Shown here piece after piece: positions 9,568-17,594 of a stretch of DNA of 64,000 nt. Made by a program: the position numbers and the translations under genes. The stretch lies in contig CAMYLJ010000001.1 of assembly GCA_947259215.1 (NCBI GenBank), positions 148,505 through 212,504 on the forward strand, in the 5' to 3' direction. This DNA is from an uncultured delta proteobacterium (GTDB taxonomy: Bacteria > Myxococcota_A > UBA9160 > JAFDET01). Every line of letters begins with the position of its first letter. Positions within the stretch are counted from its first letter, which is position 1. Under the pieces are notes generated by a model. It did no database searches. It saw only the letters and a program-made list of their open reading frames with translations, and was not told where the DNA came from.

Positions 9568-10815
9568 GTGAGAGACGTGGCACGCAAGGACGAACTGATC
9601 GTCGGTCTCGACATCGGGACCACCAAGATCTGCGCCATCGTGGCAGACCGCCGCGAGAGCGGCGTGGACATCGTCGGCATCGGGACGCATCCGTCCAAGG
9701 GCCTGCGCAAGGGCGTGGTGGTGGACATCGACGCCACCGTGACGTCCATCAAGCACGCCGTGGAGGAGGCGGAGCTGATGGCCGACTGCGAGATCACCTC
9801 GGTGTACGCCGGGATTGCCGGCAGCCACATCCGGGCCTTCAACTCCCACGGCGTCGTGGCGGTGAAGGACCACGAGGTCTCGGAGAACGACGTGAAGCGC
9901 GTGATCGACGCGGCCAAGGCCGTGGCGATCCCGATGGACCGCGAGGTCATCCACGTGATCCCGCAGGAGTTCATCATCGACGACCAGGACGGGATCCGCG
10001 AGCCCCTGGGCATGAGCGGCGTGCGGCTGGAGGCGAAGATCCACATCGTCACCGCCGCGGTCACGAGCGCCCAGAACATCGTGAAGTGCGCCAACAAGGC
10101 CGGGCTCAACGTGATCGACATCGTGCTCGAGCCGCTGGCCTCGTCCCTGGCCGTGGTGGCGGACGACGAGCGCGACCTCGGAGTGTGCCTGATCGACATC
10201 GGCGGCGGCACCACGGACGTAGCGGTCTTCGCCGACGGCTCGATCAAGCACACCTCGGTGCTGGGCCTGGGCGGCTACCACGTCTCCAACGACATCGCGG
10301 TGGGCCTGCGAACGCCATTCGACGAGGCCGAGCGCATCAAGAAGAAGTTCGGCGTGGCGGCGGCGCGCTACCTGGCGAGCGACGACGTGATCACGGTTCC
10401 GAGCGTCGGCGGCCGTCGTCCGCGGGAGGTCTCGCGCAAGATCCTGTGCGAGATCATCGAGCCGCGCATGGAGGAGATCCTGTGCCTCGCGCGCCAGGAG
10501 CTGGCCAAGGCCGGCCTCGAGGAGCGCATTCCGTCCGGCGTCGTGCTGACCGGCGGCTGCTCGGCCCTGGAGGGCGTAGGCGAGCTGGCAGAGGAGATCT
10601 TCGAGTCGCCGGTGCGGCTCGGAATGCCCATGCACGTGGGCGGCCTCCAGGACGTGGTGCGCAGCCCCATGTACGCGACCGGGGTCGGGCTGGTCCTGCA
10701 CGGCGAGGACCAGGGCCGCGCCCGGGTGCAGAGCCGCTTCCGCATCCGGGACGGCTCGATCTTCCGCCGCGTGAAGCAGCGGATGCGGGAGTGGTTCTAC
10801 GGAGACATGGAGTGA
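9568..10815 (+). CDS. ftsA: Cell division protein FtsA
   Basis: FtsA is the actin-like ATPase that anchors FtsZ filaments to the membrane. The product is about 415 residues with phosphate 1 motif GLDIGTTK, phosphate 2 motif IDIGGGTTD near residue 210, the SHUT-type 1C domain around residues 85-165, and a C-terminal adenosine motif LTGGCSALEGV. The last residues (VKQRMREWFYGDME) form a basic amphipathic membrane-targeting helix. Two GTG starts are possible: 9568 with GGGGAG nine bases upstream, or 9577 with GAGGGGG eight bases upstream, giving 412 residues. The 21 bp gap to ftsQ suggests the same transcript. Confidence 0.96.
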   Translation: MRDVARKDELIVGLDIGTTKICAIVADRRESGVDIVGIGTHPSKGLRKGVVVDIDATVTSIKHAVEEAELMADCEITSVYAGIAGSHIRAFNSHGVVAVKDHEVSENDVKRVIDAAKAVAIPMDREVIHVIPQEFIIDDQDGIREPLGMSGVRLEAKIHIVTAAVTSAQNIVKCANKAGLNVIDIVLEPLASSLAVVADDERDLGVCLIDIGGGTTDVAVFADGSIKHTSVLGLGGYHVSNDIAVGLRTPFDEAERIKKKFGVAAARYLASDDVITVPSVGGRRPREVSRKILCEIIEPRMEEILCLARQELAKAGLEERIPSGVVLTGGCSALEGVGELAEEIFESPVRLGMPMHVGGLQDVVRSPMYATGVGLVLHGEDQGRARVQSRFRIRDGSIFRRVKQRMREWFYGDME

Positions 10816-10877
10816 CCGGGCCGGATCGGAAAAAGCGGCGCTAAAACGGCACAAAAACACAGGAATCGTGTTACCCT

Positions 10878-10912
10878 GCGCTCTCGCGAGCGCATTCTCA
10901 CGGGGGGTGAGA
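10878..10912 (+). promoter_or_regulatory. Tandem hairpins in the ftsZ leader, ribosome site in a loop
   Basis: Two adjacent inverted repeats precede ftsZ. The first, GCGCTC-TCGC-GAGCGC, spans 10878-10893. The second, TCTCAC-GGGGG-GTGAGA, spans 10896-10912 and ends one base before the ATG; its loop and 3' arm contain the purine-rich ribosome binding sequence GGGGGGTGAGAG. Such a structure could modulate ftsZ translation independently of ftsA. The palindromes are read directly; regulation is inference. The 98 bp ftsA-ftsZ gap is also locally A-rich (10830-10862), so a promoter is possible but no clear -35/-10 pair was found. Confidence 0.5.
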
Positions 10913-10913
10913 G

Positions 10914-12224
10914 ATGGCGAGAAGAACGCGAGGTCCCAAGGGACCGGATCGACAAAGCCCGGACGAGACCCTGGAGCCGGTGGATCTGCTCGAGATCGGC
11001 CCGGACGACGACGACGACCTGCTGGAGTTCGAGGACACGTCGCGCAACCAGGCCGTCATCAAGGTGATCGGCGTGGGCGGCGGCGGCGGCAACGCCCTCA
11101 ACACCATGATCCGCTGTGGCCTGGGCGGCGTCGAGTTCGTGGCGGCCAACACCGACGCTCAGGCACTCACGCACAACGAGGCTCCGATCAAGCTCCAGCT
11201 CGGAAACGAGGTGACCCGGGGCCTGGGCTGCGGCGCCGATCCGAGCCGCGGTCAGGCGGCGGCGGTGGAAGACCGCGAGCGCCTGCGCGACCTGCTCACC
11301 GGCTCCGACATGGTGTTCGTGACCGCGGGCATGGGCGGCGGCACGGGCACCGGCGCGGCGCCGGTGGTGGCGGAGGTCGCCCGCGAGGTGGGCGCCCTCA
11401 CGGTGGCGGTGGTCACGAAGCCCTTCGGCTTCGAGGGCAAGGTGCGGGCCAAGCAGGCCGAGCGCGGTCTGGTGGAGCTCCACAGCGTCGTCGACACCCT
11501 GATCACGATCCCCAACAACCGGCTGCTGGCGCTGGCGGGCAAGAACCTGGCCATGCGCGACGCGTTCACGCTGGCGGACGACGTGCTGCTGAACGCCGTG
11601 CGGGGCATCTCGGACCTGATCACCACTCACGGCCTGATCAACCTGGACTTCGCCGACGTGCGGACGATCATGAACGAGATGGGGATGGCGCTGATGGGCA
11701 CCGGCCTCGGTAGCGGCGAGACCCGCGCCGTGGACGCGGCCCAGTCGGCGATCTCGAGCCCGCTGCTCGAGGATCTGTCCATCGAGGGCGCCCGGGGCGT
11801 GCTGATCAACGTCACCGGCGGCGAGGACATGACCCTGTTCGAGGTGAACGAGGCTTCCACCCTGGTGCAGGACGCCGCCCACGAGGAGGCGAACATCATC
11901 TTCGGCGCCGTGGTCGAAGAGAGCATGCCCCCGGGCGAGATCCGCGTGACGGTGATCGCGACCGGGCTCGACGACGGCCACCTGGGCCGGCGCCGGGACC
12001 TCAGCGACCACGACGAGTCGCGGATCGGGCAGGTCCGGCCGCTGCGTCCGGAGCCGATCCAGCCGGACCTGCCGGGGGCGCGCGCGAGCGCACCCCCGGC
12101 TCCGGAGCGCGAGAAGCCGGCGGCCAGCGCCACACCGCGCGTCGGCGGCCAGGACGCCGACTGGGTGTCGCCCTTCGAGGACGAGCTCGACGTCCCGACG
12201 TTCCTGCGTCGCCAGGCCGACTAG
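10914..12224 (+). CDS. ftsZ: Cell division GTPase FtsZ
   Basis: FtsZ polymerises into the Z ring. The product is 436 residues. An unusual N-terminal extension of about 45 residues, basic then strongly acidic (five aspartates in a row followed by LLEFED), precedes the core that begins at [14 protein letters not shown]. The tubulin signature [10 protein letters not shown] lies near residues 141-150 and the T7 loop [11 protein letters not shown] near 245. A Pro/Ala-rich linker follows, and the C-terminal peptide [14 protein letters not shown] matches the FtsA/ZipA-binding tail (consensus DxPxFLR). The ATG at 10914 follows GGGGGGTGAGAG. Confidence 0.98.
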   Translation: MARRTRGPKGPDRQSPDETLEPVDLLEIGPDDDDDLLEFEDTSRNQAVIKVIGVGGGGGNALNTMIRCGLGGVEFVAANTDAQALTHNEAPIKLQLGNEVTRGLGCGADPSRGQAAAVEDRERLRDLLTGSDMVFVTAGMGGGTGTGAAPVVAEVAREVGALTVAVVTKPFGFEGKVRAKQAERGLVELHSVVDTLITIPNNRLLALAGKNLAMRDAFTLADDVLLNAVRGISDLITTHGLINLDFADVRTIMNEMGMALMGTGLGSGETRAVDAAQSAISSPLLEDLSIEGARGVLINVTGGEDMTLFEVNEASTLVQDAAHEEANIIFGAVVEESMPPGEIRVTVIATGLDDGHLGRRRDLSDHDESRIGQVRPLRPEPIQPDLPGARASAPPAPEREKPAASATPRVGGQDADWVSPFEDELDVPTFLRRQAD

Positions 12225-12241
12225 AGGGGTCCTCCGCCCTG

Positions 12242-12273
12242 CCCGGCGCGCGTGCGTGGTGGCGCGCGCCGGG
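12242..12273 (+). terminator. GC-rich hairpin after ftsZ
   Basis: CCCGGCGCGCG (12242-12252) and CGCGCGCCGGG (12263-12273) form a perfect 11 bp stem with a 10-base loop, 18 bases after the ftsZ stop. No T-run follows, so it is not a canonical intrinsic terminator, but the place at the end of the dcw cluster suits a transcription end. Its right arm runs into the inverted-repeat element that begins at 12269. Confidence 0.5.
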
Positions 12274-12384
12274 ACGTCGGAGGGTTCCTCCGGCGAGGTC
12301 CTCGTGCGCTGCGGCCTCACGCGTCACGAACAGAGTCCGTCAGCGCGCTGCGGATTTCGCCTGCGGGAGCCTCCGACGTCCCGG
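12269..12384. repeat. Inverted-repeat-bounded element, copy A
   Basis: Perfect 15 bp inverted repeats CCGGGACGTCGGAGG (12269-12283) and its complement (12370-12384) bound a 116 bp segment between ftsZ and the crotonase gene. The interior contains TCCGTCAGCGCGCT (12336-12349), which is found identically in copies B (15173-15186, opposite strand) and C (32635-32648). The inner sequence from the 12283 region to 12370 aligns along most of its length with the reverse complement of copy B. No coding potential is seen. It may be a non-autonomous mobile element or a structured RNA; the right end lies 24 bases before the crotonase start. Confidence 0.75.
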
Positions 12385-12408
12385 CGGTCGGCTGCTAGGA
12401 TGCGCGCC

Positions 12409-13221
12409 ATGACGGGCTCGTTGGTGCGTGTGGAGCGGGACGGGGACATTGCGACTCTCACGTTCTGCGATCCGGAGCGGCTGAACGCGATGACCCGGCC
12501 CATGGGCGAGGCGTTCGCCGAGAAGGTCGGGGAGCTCTGCCGGGAGGATGGGCTGCGCGCCGTGGTGCTCACCGGGGAGGGGCGCGCGTTCTCGGCCGGG
12601 GGCGATCTGGAGTTCATCCGTGCCATGGCGGAGGCCGGGGTGGCCGATCCCGGTGGGCCGACGCGGCGGAGCAACCGGGACGCGATGCGGGCCTTCTACG
12701 GGCTCTTCCTGGCGGTGCGGGACCTCCCCTGCCCGAGCGTGGCGGCCATCAACGGGCCCGCCATCGGGGCCGGCCTGTGCGTGGCCCTGGCCTGTGACCT
12801 GCGGGTGGTGGCGCGGGAAGCCAAGCTGGGGCTCAACTTCAGCCGCCTGGGCATCCATCCCGGCATGGGCGCCACCTGGACCTTGCCGCGCCTGGTCGGC
12901 CCGGCCCACGCCGCCGATCTGCTGCTGACCGGCCGCATCCTCGACGGGCAGGAGGCCGAGCGGATCGGGCTCGTCAATCGCTGCGTGGAGCGGGAGGCCG
13001 TGCTGGAGCACGCGACCGCGCTCGCGCGCGAGGTGGCGGCCGCCGCCCCGGCGGCGGTGCGAGGCACGCGGGAGGCCCTGGCCCGCTCGAGCGGCGCCAG
13101 CCTCGACGACCAGCTGGCGTTCGAGGCCGCGCGTCAGGCCGAGTGCTACGAGACGCACGATCTCCTGGAGGGTCTCTCGGCGGCACGGGAAAAGCGGGCG
13201 CCGCATTTCCGGGACGAGTGA
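12409..13221 (+). CDS. Crotonase (enoyl-CoA hydratase/isomerase) family protein
   Basis: The 270-residue product is a crotonase-fold enzyme acting on acyl-CoA thioesters. The oxyanion-hole segments are visible: AFSAGGDLEF near residue 63 and NGPAIGAGLCVALACD near 116. The two glutamates used by classical enoyl-CoA hydratase are not at their usual places; the matching segment reads FSRLGIHPGMGATW and the second reads HAADLLLTG. The exact reaction (hydratase, isomerase, other) is therefore unassigned. The ATG at 12409 follows AGGA by eight bases; an ATG at 12400 would add three residues. It lies near two acyl-CoA dehydrogenases, which fits fatty-acid or alicyclic acid catabolism. Confidence 0.88.
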   Translation: MTGSLVRVERDGDIATLTFCDPERLNAMTRPMGEAFAEKVGELCREDGLRAVVLTGEGRAFSAGGDLEFIRAMAEAGVADPGGPTRRSNRDAMRAFYGLFLAVRDLPCPSVAAINGPAIGAGLCVALACDLRVVAREAKLGLNFSRLGIHPGMGATWTLPRLVGPAHAADLLLTGRILDGQEAERIGLVNRCVEREAVLEHATALAREVAAAAPAAVRGTREALARSSGASLDDQLAFEAARQAECYETHDLLEGLSAAREKRAPHFRDE

Positions 13222-13290
13222 CCGGCGGCGGCATCCGCGTGTGACACCGATCACGCGTGACGATCCGGGCGGGCGCTACATTAAGGCCCG

Positions 13291-13479
13291 GTGAGGGATT
13301 GGCCGAAGGGGCCCAGGGGGACGGCCTTTCGGGCCGTCCAGGCAATCCGAGACCGTGGGGGGATCAGCTTGGCTCGAGTGATGGCGACCGCGTTCCGCAG
13401 CGCCCTGCGCAGCCACGCCCTGTGGCTACTGGTGGGCTACGTCGGGCTTCTGCTGCTGATGGCGCAGGCCTACGCCTGA
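13291..13479 (+). CDS. Small single-span membrane protein, unknown function
   Basis: A 62-residue reading frame begins with GTG at 13291 and ends in one strong hydrophobic segment (LWLLVGYVGLLLLMAQAYA). No family is recognised. A shorter start, ATG 13381, would give only the 32-residue membrane part. The 5' part also contains a strong nested palindrome: GGATTG (13296-13301) with CAATCC (13343-13348), enclosing GGACGGCC-TTTCG-GGCCGTCC (13319-13339). The upstream part could thus be a structured leader with only the short membrane peptide translated. The gene is convergent with ndk, 16 bp away. Confidence 0.4.
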   Translation: MRDWPKGPRGTAFRAVQAIRDRGGISLARVMATAFRSALRSHALWLLVGYVGLLLLMAQAYA

Positions 13480-13495
13480 ACGGCAGAGGCTGCTC

Positions 13496-13936
13496 TCACA
13501 GGGCCTCGACGGGGCCCTGGATTTCCGTGGCATTGAAGAAGTAGGCGATCTCGACCCGCGCCGTCTCGGGCGCGTCGGATCCATGGACGGCATTGGCCTC
13601 GATGTCCGTGGCGAAGTCCTTGCGGATCGTGCCGGTGTCGGCCTCCTCTGGATTCGTGGCCCCCATCAGCGCCCGGTAGCGCGCGATGGCCTCCTCCCCT
13701 TCCAGCACGCTCACGACCACGGGCCCCGAAGTCATGAACTTCACCAGGGAGTCGTAGAAGGGCCGCTCCTTGTGGACGGCGTAGAACCCCCGCGCCTGAG
13801 GCTCCGTCAACCGGATCTGCTTCAGCGCCAGGATGCGCAGCCCGCTGCCCTCGATGCGCGCCAGGATCTGACCGGCCGCGCCCTTCGAGACCGCATCGGG
13901 CTTGATGATCGAGAGGGTGCGCTCCAGCGCTGCCAT
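13496..13936 (-). CDS. ndk: Nucleoside-diphosphate kinase
   Basis: Ndk transfers the gamma phosphate of ATP to nucleoside diphosphates through a phosphohistidine. The 146-residue product has the expected [12 protein letters not shown] start, the [18 protein letters not shown] segment and the active-site [12 protein letters not shown], whose His is the phosphorylated residue. The ATG at 13936 matches homologues; the frame remains open upstream to 13981 but that part is arginine-rich and unlike the family. The last residues (FFNATEIQ) are also typical. A palindromic repeat (R1) lies 42 bp upstream of the start. Confidence 0.96.
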   Translation of the reverse strand: MAALERTLSIIKPDAVSKGAAGQILARIEGSGLRILALKQIRLTEPQARGFYAVHKERPFYDSLVKFMTSGPVVVSVLEGEEAIARYRALMGATNPEEADTGTIRKDFATDIEANAVHGSDAPETARVEIAYFFNATEIQGPVEAL

Positions 13937-13978
13937 CGTGCGATTCCTCCGCCTGGGGTCTGGCCGCGGGACGGTAGC

Positions 13979-14070
13979 CATTTATCGTGACTTCGCTCGC
14001 CTGCGGCGAGCTGCGCGCGCGGCGACGACCACGAAGGCGGGACCAACCCTTCGGCGCCGGGCTTGCGGCC
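13979..14070 (-). repeat. Dispersed palindromic repeat R1
   Basis: Read on the minus strand, this copy starts GGCCGCAAGCCCGGCGCC and ends GCGAAGTCACGATAAATG. Near the end lies GCTCGCC-GCA-GGCGAGC (13995-14011), a perfect 7 bp stem; in copy R7 the same stem has the loop GAA. It sits between the start of ndk and the end of the quinone reductase gene. No gene is visible in it. Confidence 0.75.
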
Positions 14071-14123
14071 ACAGACGCACGAGTCACGACCCACTCGTCA
14101 GGGCAAGTGCTGCTGGCTGCTCC

Positions 14124-15104
14124 CTAGCGCATCGTGAGGACGAGCTTGCCGAAATGGTCGCTCGCCTGCATGCGGCGGTGCGCATCGGCGACCGCTTGCA
14201 GGGGCAGCACGGCGTCGACGACCGGTGCGATGCGGCCCTCGGCAAGATCCGGGCCGAAGCGCTCGAGGAAGCCGGCGACGATGGCCGCCTTCTCCTCGAC
14301 CGGCCGCGCGCGCAGGGTGGAGCCGATCACATGCTGGCGGCGCACCAGCAGGGCGCCCAGGTTGATCTCGGCCTTGGCGCCTCCCATCAGTCCGATCAGG
14401 ACCAGCCGGCCGCCCGGCGCGAGGCTCTTGAGGTTGCCCTCCAGGTAGGGCGCCCCGATGTGGTCGAGCACCACGTCGACCCCGTGCCCGGAGGTCCAGG
14501 CCTTCACCTCCTGCGAGAAGTCGCCGCTGCGGTAGTTCAGCGCCAGGTCCGCCCCGAGCTCGAAGCAACGTTGGCACTTGGCCTCGCTTCCCGCGGTGAC
14601 GGCGATGCGCCCACCGGCCGCCTTCACCAGCTGGATGGCCGCCGTCCCGATCCCGCTGCCGCCGCCGTGCACCAGCACCGCGCCGCCCTCGGGCAGCGCG
14701 CCCAGCTGGAACACGTTGAGGAAGACGGTGAGGAAGACCTCCGGCACCGCGGCGGCCTGCTCCAGGCTCAGGCGCTCGGGCACCGGCATCGCCGAGCCGG
14801 CGTGCACGACCACTTCTTCCGCGTAGCCGCCCCCCGCCAGCAACGCCATCGCGCGATCACCCGGCGACCAGCCGGAGACCCCCTCCCCGACCTCTGCCAC
14901 CTCTCCGGCGCACTCGAGCCCAAGGATCTCGGAGGCTCCCGGCGGCGGCGGATACATTCCCTGCCGCTGCAACAGATCCGCCCGATTCACCGCCGTCGCC
15001 GCAACCCGGATCCGGATCTCCCCGGGCCCCAACTCCGGGACTGGCGCATCACCGATACGAAGGTGGGTCTCATCCCCAGGCTCATCGACGAGGACTGCAC
15101 GCAT
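14124..15104 (-). CDS. NAD(P)H quinone oxidoreductase, PIG3 family
   Basis: This zinc-free medium-chain reductase of 326 residues resembles the PIG3/QorA branch that reduces quinones with NADPH. It has the GroES-like N-terminal half with NRADLLQRQGMYPPPPG near residue 40 and LGLECAGEVAEVG near 62, followed by the Rossmann half with VHGGGSGIGTAAIQL near residue 144 and VDVVLDHIG. The C-terminal HFGKLVL is typical of PIG3. No zinc-ligand cysteines are present. It stands alone between two repeat elements, with copy B of the inverted-repeat family 28 bp upstream of its start. Natural substrate is not determined by the sequence. Confidence 0.92.
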   Translation of the reverse strand: MRAVLVDEPGDETHLRIGDAPVPELGPGEIRIRVAATAVNRADLLQRQGMYPPPPGASEILGLECAGEVAEVGEGVSGWSPGDRAMALLAGGGYAEEVVVHAGSAMPVPERLSLEQAAAVPEVFLTVFLNVFQLGALPEGGAVLVHGGGSGIGTAAIQLVKAAGGRIAVTAGSEAKCQRCFELGADLALNYRSGDFSQEVKAWTSGHGVDVVLDHIGAPYLEGNLKSLAPGGRLVLIGLMGGAKAEINLGALLVRRQHVIGSTLRARPVEEKAAIVAGFLERFGPDLAEGRIAPVVDAVLPLQAVADAHRRMQASDHFGKLVLTMR

Positions 15105-15132
15105 GCGCGAACGTTACCACCTGAAGCCGGGT

Positions 15133-15258
15133 CGGACGCCGGAGGGGGGAGGTGCCCGCAGGCGTAATCCGCAGCGCGCTGACGGACTCCGGGTGTGGCG
15201 AGTGAGATCGCAGCGCGCGAGGACATCGCCGGAGGGCATCTCCCCCCTCCGGCGTCCG
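15133..15258. repeat. Inverted-repeat-bounded element, copy B
   Basis: CGGACGCCGGAGGGGGGA (15133-15150) and its exact complement (15241-15258) form an 18 bp perfect inverted repeat around a 126 bp unit. It is in the opposite orientation to copy A and shares with it AGCGCGCTGACGGA (15173-15186), the CCCGCAGGCG segment and the GAGGACATCGCCGGAGG region. It fills most of the gap between the quinone reductase start and the acyl-CoA dehydrogenase stop, so no separate promoter is seen there. Confidence 0.8.
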
Positions 15259-15273
15259 GCCCGCGCGACCCCC

Positions 15274-16452
15274 CTACTTCAGGTCCTTCCGCGTATACCC
15301 GAGGATCGTCCGCGCGATGATGAGGTTCTGGATCTGCCCCGTCCCCTCGTAGATGTCCGTGATGCGGCAGTCCCGGAACCACTTCTCCAGCAGGTGATCC
15401 CGCGACACGCCCATCGGCCCGAGGATCTCGATGCAGCCCTGGGTCACCTCGCGCACCGCCGATCCGGCCTTGGCCTTGCAGATCGACGACTCCAGGTTGT
15501 TGGGCTTGCCGTGGTCCGCCAGCCAGGCGGCCCTCAGCACCGTCAGCACGGCGGCCTCGTAGCTGGCCTCGAGCTCCTGGAACTTCTGGGCCACGGCCGA
15601 CTGGTTGGGCATGCCCGGCCCGTAGTCGATGGTCACGTCGGCCTGCTCCAGCTGCTCGCGCGTGAAGTCCAGGGCCGCTTCGGCGATCCCGAGCCCGATC
15701 GCCGCCACCGCCGGCCGGGTCATGTTGAAGGTCTTCATCACGCCCTTGAAGCCGCCCGAGCCCGCCTTGGGAATCTCCTCCTTGCCACCGAGGAGATTCT
15801 CACGCGGGATGCGGCAGTCCGTGAAGACGTAGGCAGCGGTGTCGTCCGCCCGGATCCCGAGCTTCTTCTCCTTGTGGGCGACGACGAAGCCCGGGGTGCC
15901 CTTCTCCACCAGGAACGACTTGATGCCGGCGCGGCCGGCGCTCTTGTCGATGGTGGCCCAGATCACCACGCCCTCGGCGCGGCAGCCCGTGGTGACGAAG
16001 ATCTTCTCTCCGTTGATGACCCACTCGCCCGCGTCTTCGTCGAGGACCGCCGTGGTGGCGACCAGCGACGGGTCCGACCCGCAGCCGGGCTCCGTGATCG
16101 CCATGGCCAGGGTGAGATCGCCCCACTTCTCGTGCTGCGCGGGCGTGCCCGCTGCGCGCAGGGCCGCGTTGCCCAGCCCGCCCGAGCCCCGGCGCATGCG
16201 CACCGAGTAGTCGCCCCAGGTCTGGGCCTGGGAGATGAGCATGCTCAACACGCCCATCCCCGTGTCGTCCTCGGTTCGGCCCCCCAGCACCTTCAGGAGC
16301 GACGGGAAGTCGGCGGCCTCGGGCAGCTCGTCGGGCGGGAACTCGTGCTCGTTCTCGTCGTAGTGCCGCGCGTAGTTGCGGCAGACGAGCGCCTCCTGGC
16401 GCAGGTGGTCGAAGACCTTCTTGTCGTTGTCGCTGAGCTCGAAGTCGATCAT
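15274..16452 (-). CDS. Acyl-CoA dehydrogenase
   Basis: The 392-residue FAD enzyme introduces an alpha,beta double bond in an acyl-CoA. The AITEPGCGSDPS segment near residue 118 and the GEKIFVTTG flavin-contact segment are visible, and the C-terminal IYEGTGQIQNLIIARTILG carries the glutamate that acts as catalytic base in this family. ATG 16452 (IDFELSDND) matches family starts; the frame is open further upstream but that part overlaps the previous gene region. It follows a second acyl-CoA dehydrogenase gene by 32 bp, so the two are probably cotranscribed and may act together. Chain specificity cannot be read. Confidence 0.93.
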   Translation of the reverse strand: MIDFELSDNDKKVFDHLRQEALVCRNYARHYDENEHEFPPDELPEAADFPSLLKVLGGRTEDDTGMGVLSMLISQAQTWGDYSVRMRRGSGGLGNAALRAAGTPAQHEKWGDLTLAMAITEPGCGSDPSLVATTAVLDEDAGEWVINGEKIFVTTGCRAEGVVIWATIDKSAGRAGIKSFLVEKGTPGFVVAHKEKKLGIRADDTAAYVFTDCRIPRENLLGGKEEIPKAGSGGFKGVMKTFNMTRPAVAAIGLGIAEAALDFTREQLEQADVTIDYGPGMPNQSAVAQKFQELEASYEAAVLTVLRAAWLADHGKPNNLESSICKAKAGSAVREVTQGCIEILGPMGVSRDHLLEKWFRDCRITDIYEGTGQIQNLIIARTILGYTRKDLK

Positions 16453-16484
16453 CTGGATTCTCCGAAAAGGGTTGCGACGGACCG

Positions 16485-17591
16485 CTAGACCGCGGCCACG
16501 CCCTCGAGGACGCCCAGGCAGCGCGCGTGGCGGTACCACATCTCCACGGGGTGCTCACGGATGAAGCCGTGGCCGCCGAGCACCTGGATGCCGTTGTCCG
16601 CGATCTTCATCGACTGCTTCGCCGCGTAGGCCCGGGCCAGGTGGGCGGAGCGCGTGGCGTCCAGACCCTGCTCGAGCTGGCTGGCCGCCTTCCACAGCAT
16701 CCAGCGCATGGAGTCGGTCTCGATCGCCATGTCCGACAGCATGAAGGCCACCGCCTGCTTCTGGGCGATCGCCTGGTCGAAGGCGTGGCGGTCCTTGGCG
16801 TAGGGAATGGCGTACTCCATCACGGCCCGCGAGAGACCGGTCATGGCGGCGCACAGGCCCACGCGCCCGTGGTTCACGAGCCGGGCAACGTCGCAGCCGG
16901 CCTCGCCGCCGAGGCGATCCGCCGCTCCGACCTCCACCCGCTCCAGGGTCAGGCTGTGGGTCGGCAGCGCCTTCAGGCCCATCTTCTTCTCCGGCTCGGA
17001 GATCGACAGGCCCTCGGCGTCGCGCGGGACCACGAACGCCTCCACCCGCCCGCTCCCGTTGCTGCCCGCGCGGGCGAGCACCAGGAAGTGGCTGGCGCGG
17101 TCGCCGAACGGGACGAACGACTTCGTGCCCGACAGCACCCAGGCGTCGCCCTTCGACTCCGCCACGGTGCGCGGCGAGAACACGTCGAAGGCCGGCACCG
17201 GCTCGACCAGCGCCACGGACGCCGCGTGGAACGCGTCGCCGCAGAAGAGCGGCAGGTAGGCCTGCCTCTGCTCTTCGCTGCCCTGATCCCGGATGGCGAA
17301 CGCGAACTGCGACGGCGCAGTCGCGGCCAGCGCCAGGGCTGCGTCGCCGTACGCCAGCTCCTCGAGCACGAGCGTGTTGGTGACCGGGGAGCGCTCCTCG
17401 CCACCACCGCCGTAGCTCTCGGGAATCTGCGTGCTGGTCAGGCCCAGCTCCCAGACGCCCTGGAGGAAGTCCTCGGGGACGCGGCTCTCCTCGTCGCACT
17501 CACGCGCCAACGGCCGCACCGCCTCCTGGGCGAAGCCGCGCAGGGTCTCGCGGACGACCTCCTGCTCCTCGCTCGGTCCGAACGAAATCAC
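16485..17591 (-). CDS. Acyl-CoA dehydrogenase, C-terminally short
   Basis: The 368-residue product is an acyl-CoA dehydrogenase homologue: ISFGPSEEQEVVRETLRGFA start, QIPESYGGGG, AAMTGLSRAVMEYAIPYAKDRHAFDQ and VLGGHGFIREHPVEMWYRHA near the end. It stops at VLEGVAAV, just past the place where related enzymes have YEGT and the catalytic glutamate, and so lacks the final 20 or so residues of the FAD-binding helix. The usual TEP segment in the middle domain reads VEPVPAFD, weaker than in its neighbour. It could be a partner subunit of the dehydrogenase downstream. Three bases separate it from the regulator gene. Confidence 0.88.
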   Translation of the reverse strand: MISFGPSEEQEVVRETLRGFAQEAVRPLARECDEESRVPEDFLQGVWELGLTSTQIPESYGGGGEERSPVTNTLVLEELAYGDAALALAATAPSQFAFAIRDQGSEEQRQAYLPLFCGDAFHAASVALVEPVPAFDVFSPRTVAESKGDAWVLSGTKSFVPFGDRASHFLVLARAGSNGSGRVEAFVVPRDAEGLSISEPEKKMGLKALPTHSLTLERVEVGAADRLGGEAGCDVARLVNHGRVGLCAAMTGLSRAVMEYAIPYAKDRHAFDQAIAQKQAVAFMLSDMAIETDSMRWMLWKAASQLEQGLDATRSAHLARAYAAKQSMKIADNGIQVLGGHGFIREHPVEMWYRHARCLGVLEGVAAV

Positions 17592-17594
17592 GGG

